Positions 7,484 to 16,000 of a DNA stretch of 52,787 nt are shown here, in pieces (the first letter of the stretch is position 1; each line of letters starts with the position of its first letter). Source of the stretch: Clostridia bacterium (GTDB lineage: Bacteria; Bacillota; Clostridia; Christensenellales; Borkfalkiaceae); NCBI GenBank assembly GCA_017522945.1, contig JAFWXT010000085.1:1-52787 (forward strand), read 5' to 3'. The notes under the pieces were generated by a model. That model worked only from the letters and a program-made list of their open reading frames with translations. It did not search any database and had not been told where the DNA came from. Made by a program: the position numbers and the translations under genes.

Positions 7484-8491
7484 ATGAAAAAACAACCAGA
7501 AATTATCAAATATGAAGGAAATAACGAAGAATTATTCGTTAAAATTTCTTTAGACGAATGTACTTACGGCTCAAGAATTATTGTTCCTGAAACACACAAC
7601 GCAGTATTTTTAAAAGACGGCGTTTTAATGAACGTTTTAGATTCAGGCGCTCACGACGTTTTTGAAATGAAGAAAGTTGGTCTTTTTGCTAAAAAGCCAA
7701 CCGCTTGTACAGTTGACGTTATTTACCTATCAAAAACTGCAAAGTTAAGAGTTTTATGGGGAACTAAACAACAATTTGATACAAGAGACCCTATTACCGA
7801 CCTTTCAATTAAAGTTGGCGGAAGCGGTGAATTTGAAGTTCAAATCGGTAATCCAAGAAAGGCTTATCTTGAACTAATTGGTGCAACTAAATCGTTCTCT
7901 TTACAAGAACTTAAAGAACGTCTTTCTGGCAGAATGGCAGTTTATATTGAAGAAGCAATTGCTAAGGCTATGAGAGAAAAGAACCTTTCTTACGATCGTT
8001 TTAGCGAACACAAAAACGAAATTGCTGAAAACGTTAAGGCAATCCTTGCTAAAATGTTTGCAGAAGATTACGGCCTAAAGTTATTCTCGTTCACTTTATC
8101 AAGAGTTGTTATCGACGAAAAATACATACAAGCAATTCAAGATCATCTTAAATCAATCGAAAACGAAAAGAAAGCTGCTATTGCTGAAGCTGACAGAAGA
8201 AAGAGAGAAGATGAAGAACGCGTTCGCGCTGAAATCGCCGAAGATAAACGCAGACGTGAAGAGGAACGCCTTGACGATAAGGAATGGGAAAGAGAAAAAT
8301 GGCTTCTTGAACTTAAGAGCAAGGATTATGAAAAATACCTTGAAGTTGTTAAAGCTTTAGGTATTCAAGCGCAAGAAAAAGCTAAGCGCGATGAAGACAA
8401 AGAATGGGAAAGAGAAAAATGGCTTATGGAACTAAAGGTTAAAGATTACGACAAATATCTTGAAGTAATCAAAGCTTTAGCAAGAAAGTAA
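7484..8491 (+). CDS. SPFH-domain protein (YdjI-like) with repeated C-terminal coiled coil
   Basis: This 335-residue protein fits the SPFH/band-7 group close to Bacillus YdjI, a family that assembles on membranes and in Bacillus sits next to PspA (YdjF). Residues 1-210 are the SPFH-like region (VPETHNAVFLKDG, then an SGEFEVQIGNPRKAYLELIG segment). From about 211 on it is a long charged coiled coil. The last 70 residues contain two near-identical units, DKEWEREKWL(L/M)ELK...DYEKYLEV, beginning near 265 and 305, encoded with a 120-base period. No transmembrane segment or zinc ribbon is seen. AAGGAGAAAAAG precedes the ATG. First gene of the ESCRT-like operon; probably a membrane platform for it. 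Confidence 0.82.
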   Translation: MKKQPEIIKYEGNNEELFVKISLDECTYGSRIIVPETHNAVFLKDGVLMNVLDSGAHDVFEMKKVGLFAKKPTACTVDVIYLSKTAKLRVLWGTKQQFDTRDPITDLSIKVGGSGEFEVQIGNPRKAYLELIGATKSFSLQELKERLSGRMAVYIEEAIAKAMREKNLSYDRFSEHKNEIAENVKAILAKMFAEDYGLKLFSFTLSRVVIDEKYIQAIQDHLKSIENEKKAAIAEADRRKREDEERVRAEIAEDKRRREEERLDDKEWEREKWLLELKSKDYEKYLEVVKALGIQAQEKAKRDEDKEWEREKWLMELKVKDYDKYLEVIKALARK

Positions 8492-8536
8492 TCCAAATCT
8501 AAAATAAACCAAAATAAAATTTAAAGGGAGAATATT

Positions 8537-8875
8537 ATGTGCTTTTTTAAAAAACGTAGATCAAACGACGAAGGTTTAGTAGAAAATAAACGCGCTATCG
8601 AAGCTATGACCGGTAGCTTAGAAACTTTAAAGGTAGCAACCGACAATGCTGAAATTTTAGCAAAAATCGACCAAATTCAAGAAAAAATTAAATATATGAA
8701 CCCAACTCTTGATAAAAATGCGCACAACTTCGATAAGAAGATTAACGACGCTATTGGTGATTTAAAAATTGCAGTTATGAAAATTAAAACTGATGACGAC
8801 ATTGCTAAAATTTTAACTTCTTTTAAGCATCTTGAAATGCTTGTAGCAGACAGAATTAATAATTCAAGAGCATAA
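8537..8875 (+). CDS. Small helical protein, function unknown
   Basis: I do not recognise this 112-residue protein. It starts MCFFKKRR and is otherwise helical and charged with heptad-like spacing (residues 15-105). The short hydrophobic-basic N-terminus resembles that of the next gene (MGFFDFLFKKK), suggesting membrane contact. AAAGGGAG precedes the ATG. It lies 45 bases after the SPFH gene and 17 bases before the first ESCRT-III-like gene, so it is an operon member. It could be a third, shortened coiled-coil subunit or an adaptor. Confidence 0.7.
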   Translation: MCFFKKRRSNDEGLVENKRAIEAMTGSLETLKVATDNAEILAKIDQIQEKIKYMNPTLDKNAHNFDKKINDAIGDLKIAVMKIKTDDDIAKILTSFKHLEMLVADRINNSRA

Positions 8876-8892
8876 TTAAAGAAGGTGCGGTT

Positions 8893-9507
8893 ATGGGCTT
8901 TTTTGATTTTTTATTCAAAAAGAAAAATAAGTTCGATAAACTTACTCGCGACGAAGTAGTTAATTCGATTATCGAACTTGAAAGACAAGAAGAAAATTTA
9001 GAACACGAACTTGATGCTAAGGAAAAGGAAATTGCTAATTTAAAAGAAAAAGGCAGAACCGAAACTAACCATCAACGCAAGGTTCTTTACGCTAAAAAAA
9101 TACAATATTTAACACAAGAAACTAACGCAATCGTGCAACGTATTATGTACACGATGTATAACGTTTCTTTACTACAAAAATTAAAGGTTGCAGTTGACGA
9201 TAAGAACTTCTTCTTAGGCAGTCAAAATCAATCTTTAACGGCTTTACTTGCCGACCAACGCGCTTTAGCTGGATTTTTGAACGACGCTTTACAAACTCGC
9301 GTTAAAGCAGAAGATATTTTTACTTCTGCCGACGAAACTTTCAATATGATCCAAAGCGAATACAGTCCTAACGAAACCATTTATGGTATTAGCGAAAGCG
9401 AAGAAGAAATGCTTGCTATATTTGAAGAAGGCGCGCAAGCTGAAGCAGGTGCTTCAATCGGAGCGTTGGATACTCCGCAAGAAACAAAAACTAAAAGTTC
9501 AAGTTAA
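8893..9507 (+). CDS. Coiled-coil protein, candidate ESCRT-III/PspA-superfamily subunit (first copy)
   Basis: This 204-residue protein is almost entirely helical. It starts MGFFDFLFKKKNKFDKL, a short amphipathic segment like the membrane-inserting N-termini of ESCRT-III and PspA/Vipp1 proteins. A long helical hairpin follows (about 20-110), rich in Glu, Lys, Asn and Gln. The C-terminal quarter is acidic (SESEEEMLAIFEEGA) and ends in a loose Thr/Lys/Ser tail, the charge layout of ESCRT-III subunits (basic core, acidic regulatory tail). It precedes the second ESCRT-III-like gene by 19 bases. I infer a filament-forming membrane scaffold. A generic coiled coil remains possible; structure prediction would decide. 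Confidence 0.6.
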   Translation: MGFFDFLFKKKNKFDKLTRDEVVNSIIELERQEENLEHELDAKEKEIANLKEKGRTETNHQRKVLYAKKIQYLTQETNAIVQRIMYTMYNVSLLQKLKVAVDDKNFFLGSQNQSLTALLADQRALAGFLNDALQTRVKAEDIFTSADETFNMIQSEYSPNETIYGISESEEEMLAIFEEGAQAEAGASIGALDTPQETKTKSSS

Positions 9508-9526
9508 TTAAAAAGGAAAAGTAGAA

Positions 9527-10114
9527 ATGTTTGGCAATAAAGAAAAGAAAGAAATGGAAAAAAGATTGCTAGTTAAAAGAACGATTGCTTCAATGAACAA
9601 GCAAATCGAAAAACTTGAACAGCAAAAGAAATTCTTTTTAGATAAAGCAGTTGAAGCAAGAAAAAAAGGATTAGATTCTCAACTTGTTACCGCTATGAAC
9701 GGTTATAAAACAACAGCTATGCACCTAAAAAGAACTCAAGAGATGTTATTAAATTTTGAACTTACTTCTCAAATGAAGGATATGACTATGATGACTTCAG
9801 AATTCCTTCGCAGTATGGGCTCGCTAAGCAAAGAAATGGGCAAGCTTGCCGACGATAAAGAGTTTGTTAAGGTTCAAAAAGAATTTATGCGCGCTATGGA
9901 CAAGGTTGAAGTTCAAACTGAACAAATGGATACCTTTATGGAAATGAGCAAGGATTCGTTTACCAGCGCGGCAGGCGTTACTGCAAGCGCATCTTCAAAT
10001 GCCGAGCTTGAAAAACTTATCGACGATACTATCGTTGCCGAAACCGAAAGCCCAGCAAGCGCAGAAATGGATGATATCGAAGCGTTAAAGAAAAAAATCG
10101 ATTCTATGATTTAA
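9527..10114 (+). CDS. ESCRT-III/CHMP-like coiled-coil protein with C-terminal MIM-like motif (second copy)
   Basis: This 195-residue protein has the layout of an ESCRT-III (CHMP/Snf7) subunit. A basic helical hairpin occupies residues 4-95 (KRTIASMNKQIEKLEQQKKF, then KGLDSQLVTAMNGYKTTAMH), followed by a methionine-rich region (MKDMTMMTSEFLRSMGSLSK) and an acidic linker. The last residues are DDIEALKKKIDSMI. The stretch LKKKIDSM (187-194) fits the LxxRLxxL core of MIM1, the motif that binds MIT domains, with conservative changes. The next gene, 13 bases on, encodes an ATPase with an N-terminal MIT-like domain. PspA and Vipp1 are established bacterial members of the superfamily; a Vps4-type partner is much rarer. 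Confidence 0.68.
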   Translation: MFGNKEKKEMEKRLLVKRTIASMNKQIEKLEQQKKFFLDKAVEARKKGLDSQLVTAMNGYKTTAMHLKRTQEMLLNFELTSQMKDMTMMTSEFLRSMGSLSKEMGKLADDKEFVKVQKEFMRAMDKVEVQTEQMDTFMEMSKDSFTSAAGVTASASSNAELEKLIDDTIVAETESPASAEMDDIEALKKKIDSMI

Positions 10115-10127
10115 GCGGGGTAGGCTT

Positions 10128-11735
10128 ATGATAGACAACAACAAAATTAATCTGCTAAACGATGAGTTTTCGCATTTTTCACAAAAGGCGAAAGAGGCGC
10201 AAGAAGCAGGTAATTTGGATGGAGCAAGTAGATTTTATATTCTTGCCGCAAAAAAATTGGTTGAAATTGCTGAAATTTGCCCCGATAGGTTAAAAGCGGC
10301 AAAAATTTCGCATGCAAAACAGCTTATTGAACTTGCCGAAAGTTTAAAAAATCGCGCGCCACTTCCACCAAAACGTCCACAAACAAGGCCAACCGGCGGT
10401 AACGGTGGCGGTTCTAACGAACAAGGCGACGGTGAAGATGGAACTAAGTGGACGGCAAGCGCTATTCCCGATATTAGTTTTGACGATATTGCAGGGCTTG
10501 AAGACGTTAAAAGGGTTATTACTTTAAAAATGATTAACCCTATTAAGTATCCCGAAAAATACAAAACTTACGATATTAGAACGGGTGGCGGTGTGCTTTT
10601 ATTCGGCCCTCCGGGAACGGGTAAAACTATGATTGCTAAGGCAATCGCGCACGAGGTAGGCGCAACTTTTTACCAAGTTAAAGCATCCGACGTTATTAGT
10701 AAATGGGTTGGTGAATCCGAACAAAATATTCGCTCGCTATTTGAAACCGCACAAAAAGACGATAGAGCTATTATTTTTATCGACGAGTTAGACGGTTTGT
10801 TTGGCGAACGCGGAAAAGACGTTCATAACGACCGCCGTGTTAACGAATTTTTACAACATATGGATGGATTCGTTTCCAAGTCGGACAACCTATTATTGCT
10901 TGGCGCAACAAACCTTCCATGGATGGTTGACGCTGCGGCAAAACGCCCGGGTAGATTTTCGCAAGAAATTTACGTACCACTTCCCGACTATGAAGCGAGA
11001 AGATTCTTGGTTGCTAAAAGCCTTAAAAAATTTAAAGCAAACAAGGTTGTTGACGTTGAATTAGTTGCCAAGGTTTTAGAGGGATACAGCGGTGCGGATA
11101 TTTCGGAAATTTGCGATAGAGCAAAATCAAGATGTTTAGATCGCGACCTTTTAACAAGCGAAGCACAAACCCTTACTATGGACGATTTTTATGCGGTTAT
11201 TTCAACAAGCCGTCCTTCAGTATCTTCTGCCGACCTTGCTAAGTATGAAAAATACGCAAAGATAGATACTTCAAGAGCCGATGCTTTAATGCAAGGAATG
11301 AACGGTAATTTTAAATTCCCTGAAACTCCAAAAGCTCCCGAAGTTCCTAAGCAAGAGCCAAAAGCAGAAGAACCAAAAGCTCCCGAAGTTCCTAAGCAAG
11401 AACCAAAAGAAGAAGAACCAAAAGCTCCTGAAATGCCTAAGCAAGAACCAAAGAAAGAACAACCATCGGTTGAAGTTGAGTTTGAAAATACCAAAATTTC
11501 GGTTATGCCAAACGAAAAACCTGTTCTTGCATTCTTTGTAAGCGAAAAGGCTGAATGGATTGACTTGGTTATCGACGGTAAAACTTACGGTTGTACGGGT
11601 AGATTAAGAACTTGGGAAAGTGATCCGCTTGACGTGGAATCAGGTGAATATGAAGTAACTTTAAAGAGTGAAAAATTCACTTATAAAACAACTATCGAAT
11701 TTGTAAAAGGTTTATCTGAAAACGATTTGTTTTAA
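10128..11735 (+). CDS. Vps4-like AAA+ ATPase with N-terminal MIT-like domain
   Basis: This 535-residue protein is built like Vps4, the ATPase that disassembles ESCRT-III filaments. Residues 5-75 form a MIT-like three-helix segment (KAKEAQEAGNLDGASRFYIL). A Pro/Gly linker runs 76-107. The AAA module begins with ISFDDIAGLEDVKRVI (116-131), then Walker A GPPGTGKT (160-167), pore loop SKWVGESE (191-198), Walker B IIFIDE (215-220), sensor 1 GATN (259-262) and the KRPGRF arginine region (272-277). After about 390 it has three 15-residue Pro/Glu/Lys repeats (401-445) and an 85-residue beta-rich domain I cannot name. It follows the ESCRT-III-like genes in one operon. Katanin/spastin-type ATPases are the nearest alternative. 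Confidence 0.85.
   Translation: MIDNNKINLLNDEFSHFSQKAKEAQEAGNLDGASRFYILAAKKLVEIAEICPDRLKAAKISHAKQLIELAESLKNRAPLPPKRPQTRPTGGNGGGSNEQGDGEDGTKWTASAIPDISFDDIAGLEDVKRVITLKMINPIKYPEKYKTYDIRTGGGVLLFGPPGTGKTMIAKAIAHEVGATFYQVKASDVISKWVGESEQNIRSLFETAQKDDRAIIFIDELDGLFGERGKDVHNDRRVNEFLQHMDGFVSKSDNLLLLGATNLPWMVDAAAKRPGRFSQEIYVPLPDYEARRFLVAKSLKKFKANKVVDVELVAKVLEGYSGADISEICDRAKSRCLDRDLLTSEAQTLTMDDFYAVISTSRPSVSSADLAKYEKYAKIDTSRADALMQGMNGNFKFPETPKAPEVPKQEPKAEEPKAPEVPKQEPKEEEPKAPEMPKQEPKKEQPSVEVEFENTKISVMPNEKPVLAFFVSEKAEWIDLVIDGKTYGCTGRLRTWESDPLDVESGEYEVTLKSEKFTYKTTIEFVKGLSENDLF
11328..11462 (+). repeat. Three 45-base tandem repeats inside the Vps4-like gene
   Basis: Units start at 11328, 11373 and 11418 and encode PKAPE(V/M)PKQEPK-type segments. 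They form a flexible, proline-rich linker between the AAA module and the C-terminal domain. The near-identity at base level suggests recent duplication and possible length variation between strains. Confidence 0.85.
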
Positions 11736-11755
11736 AAATAACTAAACTAATGCAA

Positions 11756-11810
11756 CTTTGTTACAACAACTGCGTAAAATTTGTTTTACCTTTTATTTGT
11801 TGCAACAAGG
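11756..11810 (+). promoter_or_regulatory. Nested inverted repeat between the Vps4-like gene and the protease gene
   Basis: Positions 11756-11769 can pair with 11797-11810 (14 pairs, one mismatch and one G-U). The loop contains a second hairpin (gtaaaa...ttttac). Each outer arm is itself a 12-base palindrome (ttgttacaacaa at 11758, ttgttgcaacaa at 11797). There is no T run after it, so it is more likely an mRNA-processing or stability element, or a double operator, than a terminator. Confidence 0.5.
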
Positions 11811-11853
11811 CTACTAATAAAAAGCGATATTTAATTGAACGGAGAATATAAAA

Positions 11854-12804
11854 ATGGCTGTATATTGTAAAAATTGTGGTGGCGAAGCAAAAGAACTTAG
11901 CGCTAACCAATATGAATGTTTATGCTGTGGTGAAAGATTTTCAACTGCACCAGCGCGTACTGAAGCGCCTGCCCCAGCACCAGCTCCAGCCCCTGCGGTA
12001 AGCGAACCTGTTAAATCAGGTAGAAGAGTTTGGTCGGGTGATGAAATTTACGAACATGCAATCGGCGCGGTAGTAGAAGTTTACGCAATGCATCCAGGTT
12101 CAAACTGGATGAGTTCGGCTTCGGGCTTTGTTATTTCCGAAAAGGGATTTATTTTAACTAACGCTCACGCAGTTTTAGATGATAAAGGAAAATTATACGA
12201 ACAAGTTACCGTTAAAACTTCAGTAGGTAATTTTGCCGCTAAAATAGTTGCTTACGGCAGACCAGCTGACGGCAGACACGACAACGTTGACCTTTGCTTA
12301 TTGTTTGCCGAAGGATTAAGGGTTGAACCTAACGTTTTAGGTGATTCAGGCGCGTTAAAAAATGGGCAAAAAGTTTACCTTATTGGTAACTCTCTTGGCG
12401 CAGGAACTTGTATTACAAGCGGTATTATAAGCGATAAAGCAAGAGCGCAATCAGGTTTATCTTATCCTTATATTATGACTGACGCCGCTGCAAACCACGG
12501 TAACTCAGGCGGTCCGCTATTTAACGAATACGGCGAAGTTATTGGTGTTTTAGTTGCAGGTATTGAAAACGCAAAGGGAATGAACTTTGCTATTCCATCT
12601 GACGTAGCTAAGCAATTTATCGAATACGTATTCTCAAGCACCGAAATGAAGTATGCAAACCTTGGCGACTTGAATGAATACGCAGTTAAAAGAGTTCAAA
12701 CATATAGCGTTGCCGGAACGCTTACTGCTATTGCAACGGGCATAAGCTTAGTTGCTGAAGTTATTAACTTTTTAGCTAAGTACGTATTTAACAAAAACAA
12801 CTAA
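11854..12804 (+). CDS. Zinc-ribbon trypsin-like serine protease (HtrA/DegP-like, no PDZ)
   Basis: This 316-residue protein joins an N-terminal zinc ribbon (YCKNCGG...YECLCCG; C5, C8, C22, C25) to a trypsin-like protease through an Ala/Pro linker (32-50). The protease has SASGFVISEKGFILTNAHAV (H105), NVDLCLL (D146) and NHGNSGGPL (S218), a complete HtrA-type triad. No PDZ domain follows. The C-terminus (about 287-312) is a hydrophobic segment that may anchor the protein to the membrane. There is no signal peptide, so the domain order suggests a cytosolic protease. CGGAGAA precedes the ATG. The same zinc ribbon starts both TIR proteins downstream. A cleavage-activated effector or quality-control protease is inferred. 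Confidence 0.88.
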   Translation: MAVYCKNCGGEAKELSANQYECLCCGERFSTAPARTEAPAPAPAPAPAVSEPVKSGRRVWSGDEIYEHAIGAVVEVYAMHPGSNWMSSASGFVISEKGFILTNAHAVLDDKGKLYEQVTVKTSVGNFAAKIVAYGRPADGRHDNVDLCLLFAEGLRVEPNVLGDSGALKNGQKVYLIGNSLGAGTCITSGIISDKARAQSGLSYPYIMTDAAANHGNSGGPLFNEYGEVIGVLVAGIENAKGMNFAIPSDVAKQFIEYVFSSTEMKYANLGDLNEYAVKRVQTYSVAGTLTAIATGISLVAEVINFLAKYVFNKNN

Positions 12805-12861
12805 TAGAAGGCGCTAAAACGCAAAAGGTAAGAAAGACCTAAATATTTAATAAAAACGTTG

Positions 12862-12891
12862 TTGCCACAGCGAGATTTTTCGTTGTGGCAA
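12862..12891 (+). other. Hairpin between the protease gene and the first TIR gene
   Basis: TTGCCACAGCG pairs with CGTTGTGGCAA (one G-U pair) around an eight-base loop. No T run follows, so it may only weaken read-through. The 227-base gap 12805-13031 holds no other feature that I can support; no clear promoter was found. Confidence 0.5.
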
Positions 12892-13031
12892 ATGTTTAGT
12901 AAAGTAGTGCTTTAATCAAATCAACTTTATTAGCTTAATTCTAAATAAATTGCACTAAACTTTATAAAATAACAATTTTACACCTTAAAAACCTACAATT
13001 AAATTCTGTAAAAAGAAGGGAGATTTTTTTC

Positions 13032-16000
13032 GTGGATACAAACGTAGAGCAATTTCACTTACCGGTATGCCAAAGCTGTGGCGGTGAATACGAACATATA
13101 TCTGAAAACAAATATAAATGTAAAAACTGTGGAAACGTTCATTTTATAAACAATCCACTTTCTTCTCAAGTAACGAGCGCTTCAATTCGTGAAGGAACGA
13201 TACTTCGTAACGACGGTTATTTTGATAAAGCCGAAAGCCATTTTATGGACGTTATTGAAAAATCCTCAAACCCTGCCGATTTAGCCGAAGCTTATTGGGG
13301 AAGATTTTTATGTGAATACGGTATTATACACGTGCGCGATAAAAAAACGGGCACTTATTTGCCAACCGCTTGTCACAGAATAATGTCTATTCCTGCGCAG
13401 AAGGATAAATATTATTTAAAGGCTTTAGAATATTGTGATAGTCAGCTTAAAAAAGAAGAATATACAAAGGGCGCGGAATATATTGAAAATATTCGTTTAC
13501 GCCAAATTGAAGAAGCAAAAAAGCAACCTTATCAAATTTTTATAAGCCATAAAAAGACTATTGATAACCCCGGCGCATCAACTGAAAGTTACACACGTGA
13601 CTACATTCAGTCGGGTAAACTATACCGCTTTTTAACAGGTAAGGGATATAAAGTTTTCTTTGCCGACGAGTCTTTAACTAAAGGCTCGGTAGGTAGCGCG
13701 TTTGAAGCGCAAATTTTTACGGCTATTGCAACCAGTAAGGTTATGATAGTTTTAGGTAGCTGTAAGGAAAATTTAAACGCGCCTTACGTTAAAAACGAAT
13801 GGACAAGATTTTTACGCCAACAAGAATACGACCACGAAAAGGTTATTATTCCCGTTTTAATTGACGGTATGCCACCAAACCAACTACCAAGTGAACTTCG
13901 TAAAATCGAAGGGCTTGAAATGGATGCCGATTTTAACGAAAAACTATTAAAACAGTTAGAAGTTATATTTAAAAACGACAAAGCGCACGATATAAAAACT
14001 AAAGTTTTAGGCGCGCGTGATGCTAAAAAGGCAACAAAGGTTTCGGGCGTAGAAAAAAGAAGTTTTGCAAATAGCGGTATTGAAGCGAAAAAACTTCTTA
14101 TTCAACAAGAAAGAGATATCGACGTGGCGTTTAGATATTTAGGCGAACACGCTTACTCTGATGCAAAATATATATTAACAAAACAAATTGAATACACCGA
14201 CGACGTTGATGAAATTGTTGATTTCGGTTTAAAACAAATTTCTATAGTTCCAAAGCTTATTAAAGCAGAGTTTAACCACGCGCTTGACCAAAGCGTATTC
14301 AACACTTTTAACGAAGCAGTTAAGGGTGCGCCCGATAGCTCAAGAGAGATTATTTTTAACTACTTTGAAAACTTTACTTTAGAGGCATTAAAGGTATCAA
14401 ATATCAGCTGGGGTGTTAAATTATACTCAACTATAATGGCTTGGGACTACGAAGGTAGAGATAAATTCGACGATAAAGTTCGTGATTTAGCACATAGTTG
14501 GCTTGACAAAACAACACCACAAATGCTTAAAAACTATACTTTACTTATGAAGGAAGTTTTAAAGTTTGACGAAGGTGGCATTGATAATTACTTGCTTGGC
14601 TTAAACACTTGCGCTGATAATATTTTAGCGGCAGGCAATAAAGAAATAGGTGTTCCTAAAACAATCATACGCGAACTTGCGCTTTCTTTCTATAATGATA
14701 TTGTAGAACACGATGAAGGCGATTACAAAACTCGTTGGAAAATTATTCTTTTTAAAACGGGCACTACAGAAGAAAAATATTTGAAAAACGTTATTTCAAA
14801 CTTTACCTTCTTCCAAGAATTTCAGTTGATGCTTGAATTTACGCCCGAAAAAAACCGTCACGATTACGTTGATAAACTTATAAACGCAATTATAGGCGGA
14901 ACAAAAGATTTTTTAGCTAAAAAATCAAATAATAAGGTTGACCCATATCTTGCTTTATTTAACGAAGCAATTACATTTACGGGTAACGGCAAAGATATTT
15001 ATCTTCGCGGTAAACTTTATGAATTTGCTCGCGTTTTACAAGATGCTTACGAGTTTTTACACGCGATTACTTATTATAATATGATAGTGCGCGAAAAACC
15101 CGATGAATGTGACGCGCATTGGGGTTTATTGCAATGTAAAACAAATAGCCGTAACGACGATGAGTTGATTGCGCAGAAAAAGCCTATTCACCGCATGAAA
15201 GAGTTTACTAACGCTTATCAAGCGGCAGGCTCGAACGAAACTAAGGTTAATTACTATTTAGAAGTAAAGCGTAAACAAGGCAAGCACACTGTATCAACTT
15301 CTACTGAAAAACGTTATAAACGAAATAAAACGTACGGTATTTTTGCAATAATTTTTTCTTTAATATCACTTGTGGCTGCATTTTATGCTTTTTATAAAAT
15401 AACGGAGGACTATATGATAGATATGAAGACATTAGCGCTAAGCACCGAGTTCCCAATGTTTATGATTTGCGCAGCAGCAACGTTAATTGCAATAATTATA
15501 GGCTCAATAGGTCTTAAAAAACCTGCCGAAAAGAATAAAGCTAAAATTATTTTAAACGTTGTTACAACTTTATTCTTACTAGTTTCAACCTTCTCGTCTT
15601 TTGTTGCTTGTAAAACATATACGGGATTTAAAGTTGTTTTACATCACGACGGGCAAGTTACTGAATATCTTGCAAACCCATATGATAAAGAAATTAGTTT
15701 TATACCACTAAAAGATGGTAAAAAATTTGTTGGCTGGCGCGATGAAAAGGGTAACATTGTATTACTAAGGGGCGAAACCTTTGAAGAATTCCCTTGGAAA
15801 GATGGCGTTACTCTTCACGCAGTGTGGGAAGACGTTACAGTTCAAAGTGTTACAACCCAAGAACAAATTACAAATATTGTTAACGAAATAAACTCGTGGG
15901 CGCTTCTTGATTGTAGCCAAGTTGAAGAAGGCACACCTATTAAGGTTACAGTTCCTAAACACGTAAGCCATTTAAAGGTTAGCGGTAACGGCAACGTTTT

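Noticed and set aside
11189..11494. Minus-strand gene opposite the end of the Vps4-like gene
   Set aside because: Its low-complexity Ser/Gly/Phe protein simply mirrors the 45-base repeats; it has no ribosome-binding site or family resemblance.
12862..12891. Rho-independent terminator between the protease and first TIR genes
   Set aside because: The stem is good but no T run follows, so it is listed only as a hairpin.
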